This document shows, piece after piece, positions 63,045 to 64,000 of a stretch of DNA of 64,000 nt. The notes beneath the pieces are model-generated. The model was given only the letters and a program-made list of their open reading frames with translations. It was not told the DNA's origin and did no database searches. Source of the stretch: Chiua virens (Eukaryota; Basidiomycota; Agaricomycetes; Boletales; Boletaceae); contig JAHNUO010000008.1 of the NCBI GenBank assembly GCA_019787685.1, positions 1,364,001 through 1,428,000 of the forward strand. The letters run 5' to 3'. Numbering within the stretch: the first letter of the stretch is position 1; the number at the start of each line of letters is the position of its first letter. The position numbers were made by a program, and so were the translations under genes.

Positions 63045-64000
63045 ATGAAAAGGCTTATGGCTCGCGCTCGCTTCCCGTGCTTTCGCTCCAAGGCCCCCAC
63101 GAGACCTTCCACAGAATCTCTCGCAGAGCCACCCACAGAACCTCTCGCAGAACCGTCCACAGAATTTCCCGCAGAACCACCCACAAAGCCTCTCGCAGAA
63201 CCGTCCACAGAATCTCTCGCAGAACCACCCACAAAACCTCTCACAGAACCGTCCACAGAATCTTTCGCAGAGCCACCTGCTGAACCTCTCGCAGGAACTT
63301 CCGCCGAATCCCCTGAAGAGTCATCCGCGGAACCTATTCTGCAGATGGACGGCATCAGAAAGAAATTCGGGCGGTTCAGAATCCTTATCATTGGCCGAGC
63401 CAATGCCGGGAAGACCACGATACTCAAGCAAATATGCAACTCCACGGCAGATCCAGTGATCCTTGATGGATATGGGAATGAGGTATGCTCAAATGAGATG
63501 TCCGTGACGATACAGGTGCACTGATGGTCTGCGATCAGGTCGATCTAGCACAGATCCAGGAATCCCGGGACGTGAGTTAAATGATTACCGTGAAGTCCTG
63601 ATCAGTAACATTTTTCTGACACGTTTCAAGCGCGGAATGCATAACATCAAGAACGAATTGGTCTTTCGAAGCAACCCAAATTTTATTTTTCACGACTCAC
63701 AGGGCTTCGAAGCTGGTAGTATAGAAGAGTTTACACAGATGAAGGAGTTTGTTTCATCGCGCGCAAAGGCAGCACACCTCAAGAAGCGAATCCATGCTAT
63801 CTGGTAAGGAGAGATAGCAGCATTTATGCCACACTGACAATGATAACATTGCGACTGAATAGGTACTGTATTCCAATGGACCAGTACCACAGAGCTGTCT
63901 TGGCTGCTGAGGAAAAGTTTTTCAATGAATGTGACACAGGGAGTGGTAAGTGCTCCTGATGGATGTATGAAGTCCTTTTTCTCATACTATTTGCAGTGCC
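63045..64000 (+). CDS. Fungal P-loop GTPase with repeat-rich N-terminus, 3' end outside window
   Basis: G-domain protein of a family abundant in Agaricomycetes. The ATG at 63045 starts MKRLMARARFPCFRSK; a 4.5-unit repeat of 16 residues rich in Glu, Pro, Ser, Thr and Ala follows. The GTPase fold begins FGRFRILIIGRANAGKTTIL with the G1 P-loop (GRANAGKT), then LKQICNSTADPVI. After two introns IFHDSQGFEAG is the G3 region (DxxG) and EEFTQMKEFVSSRAK follows. RIHAIWYCIPMDQYHRA is the next strand; the N/TKxD motif should lie past the window end. Cellular role unknown; related families include AIG1/septin-like GTPases. Confidence 0.8.
63102..63317 (+). repeat. 48 bp coding minisatellite
   Basis: Four full 48-base units begin at 63126, 63174, 63222 and 63270, after a half unit. 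Each encodes 16 residues of the form EPPTxPLAEPSTExxA. Units differ by a few bases, so the array is diverging but in frame. Confidence 0.85.

Noticed and set aside
62963..63445. Minus-strand frame rich in Gly/Ser/Ala
   Set aside because: Antisense of the 48 bp coding repeat in the GTPase gene.

Overview
The window is nuclear DNA of a filamentous basidiomycete, most likely an Agaricomycete. Genes are dense and on both strands, and nearly all are cut by many 45-70 nt GT-AG introns. Several families that are expanded in mushroom-forming fungi are present: DUF6533/DUF6534 seven-helix membrane proteins, a fungal P-loop GTPase with a repeat-rich N-terminus, and a Crinkler-like P-loop NTPase. CDS coordinates run from start codon to stop codon and include introns. 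Exon joins were worked out by hand from splice signals, reading frame and family similarity.

Layout. 0-5.2 kb: two tandem FAD-dependent aromatic monooxygenases (minus), the first cut by the window edge. 6.6-12.2 kb: DNA polymerase delta subunit 4, a TPR/J-domain co-chaperone and, from a shared 322 bp promoter region, an F-box/WD40 protein. 12.67-13.88 kb: a 1.2 kb non-autonomous DNA transposon with terminal inverted repeats of about 220-237 bp and a 9 bp target-site duplication. 15.4-17.5 kb: a SAP-like nuclear protein. 18.6-20.4 kb: a DUF6534 membrane protein. 21-23 kb: gene-poor, with an interrupted direct repeat. 23-28.4 kb: a UBL-WLM metalloprotease, a MYND finger protein, a broken mitochondrial enoyl-CoA hydratase and a Naa50-like acetyltransferase. 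28.5-29.6 kb: a DUF6533 protein. 30.1-35.0 kb: an Nto1/BRPF-type histone acetyltransferase scaffold (PHD, bromodomain, PWWP). 35.3-42.0 kb: three tandem DUF6533 genes. 42.75-45.6 kb: the Crinkler-like NTPase. 46.4-48.1 kb: a RanBD protein with an N-terminal membrane segment. 48.4-51.3 kb: STT3. 51.5-52.6 kb: an ER protein disulfide isomerase. 52.8-54.9 kb: a MATE transporter. 55.5-59.6 kb: two tandem agmatinase-family genes. 59.8-62.7 kb: a protein-kinase fragment and a decayed GH31 glucosidase II alpha gene. 63.0 kb to the end: the GTPase.

Functional links. STT3 (N-glycosylation) and the retained disulfide isomerase are adjacent, on the same strand, 184 bp apart, and both act in ER protein folding. 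A dead glucosidase II, also an ER glycoprotein enzyme, lies 8 kb further on. The region around the agmatinase pair looks like a site of duplication and decay: copy 2 has lost a metal-ligand aspartate, a kinase C-lobe has no N-lobe, and the GH31 gene has stops, frameshifts and no catalytic nucleophile.

The observations most worth checking are the metal-site change in agmatinase copy 2, the long-TIR transposon, the two pseudogenes, the Crinkler-like NTPase and the membrane-anchored RanBD protein.
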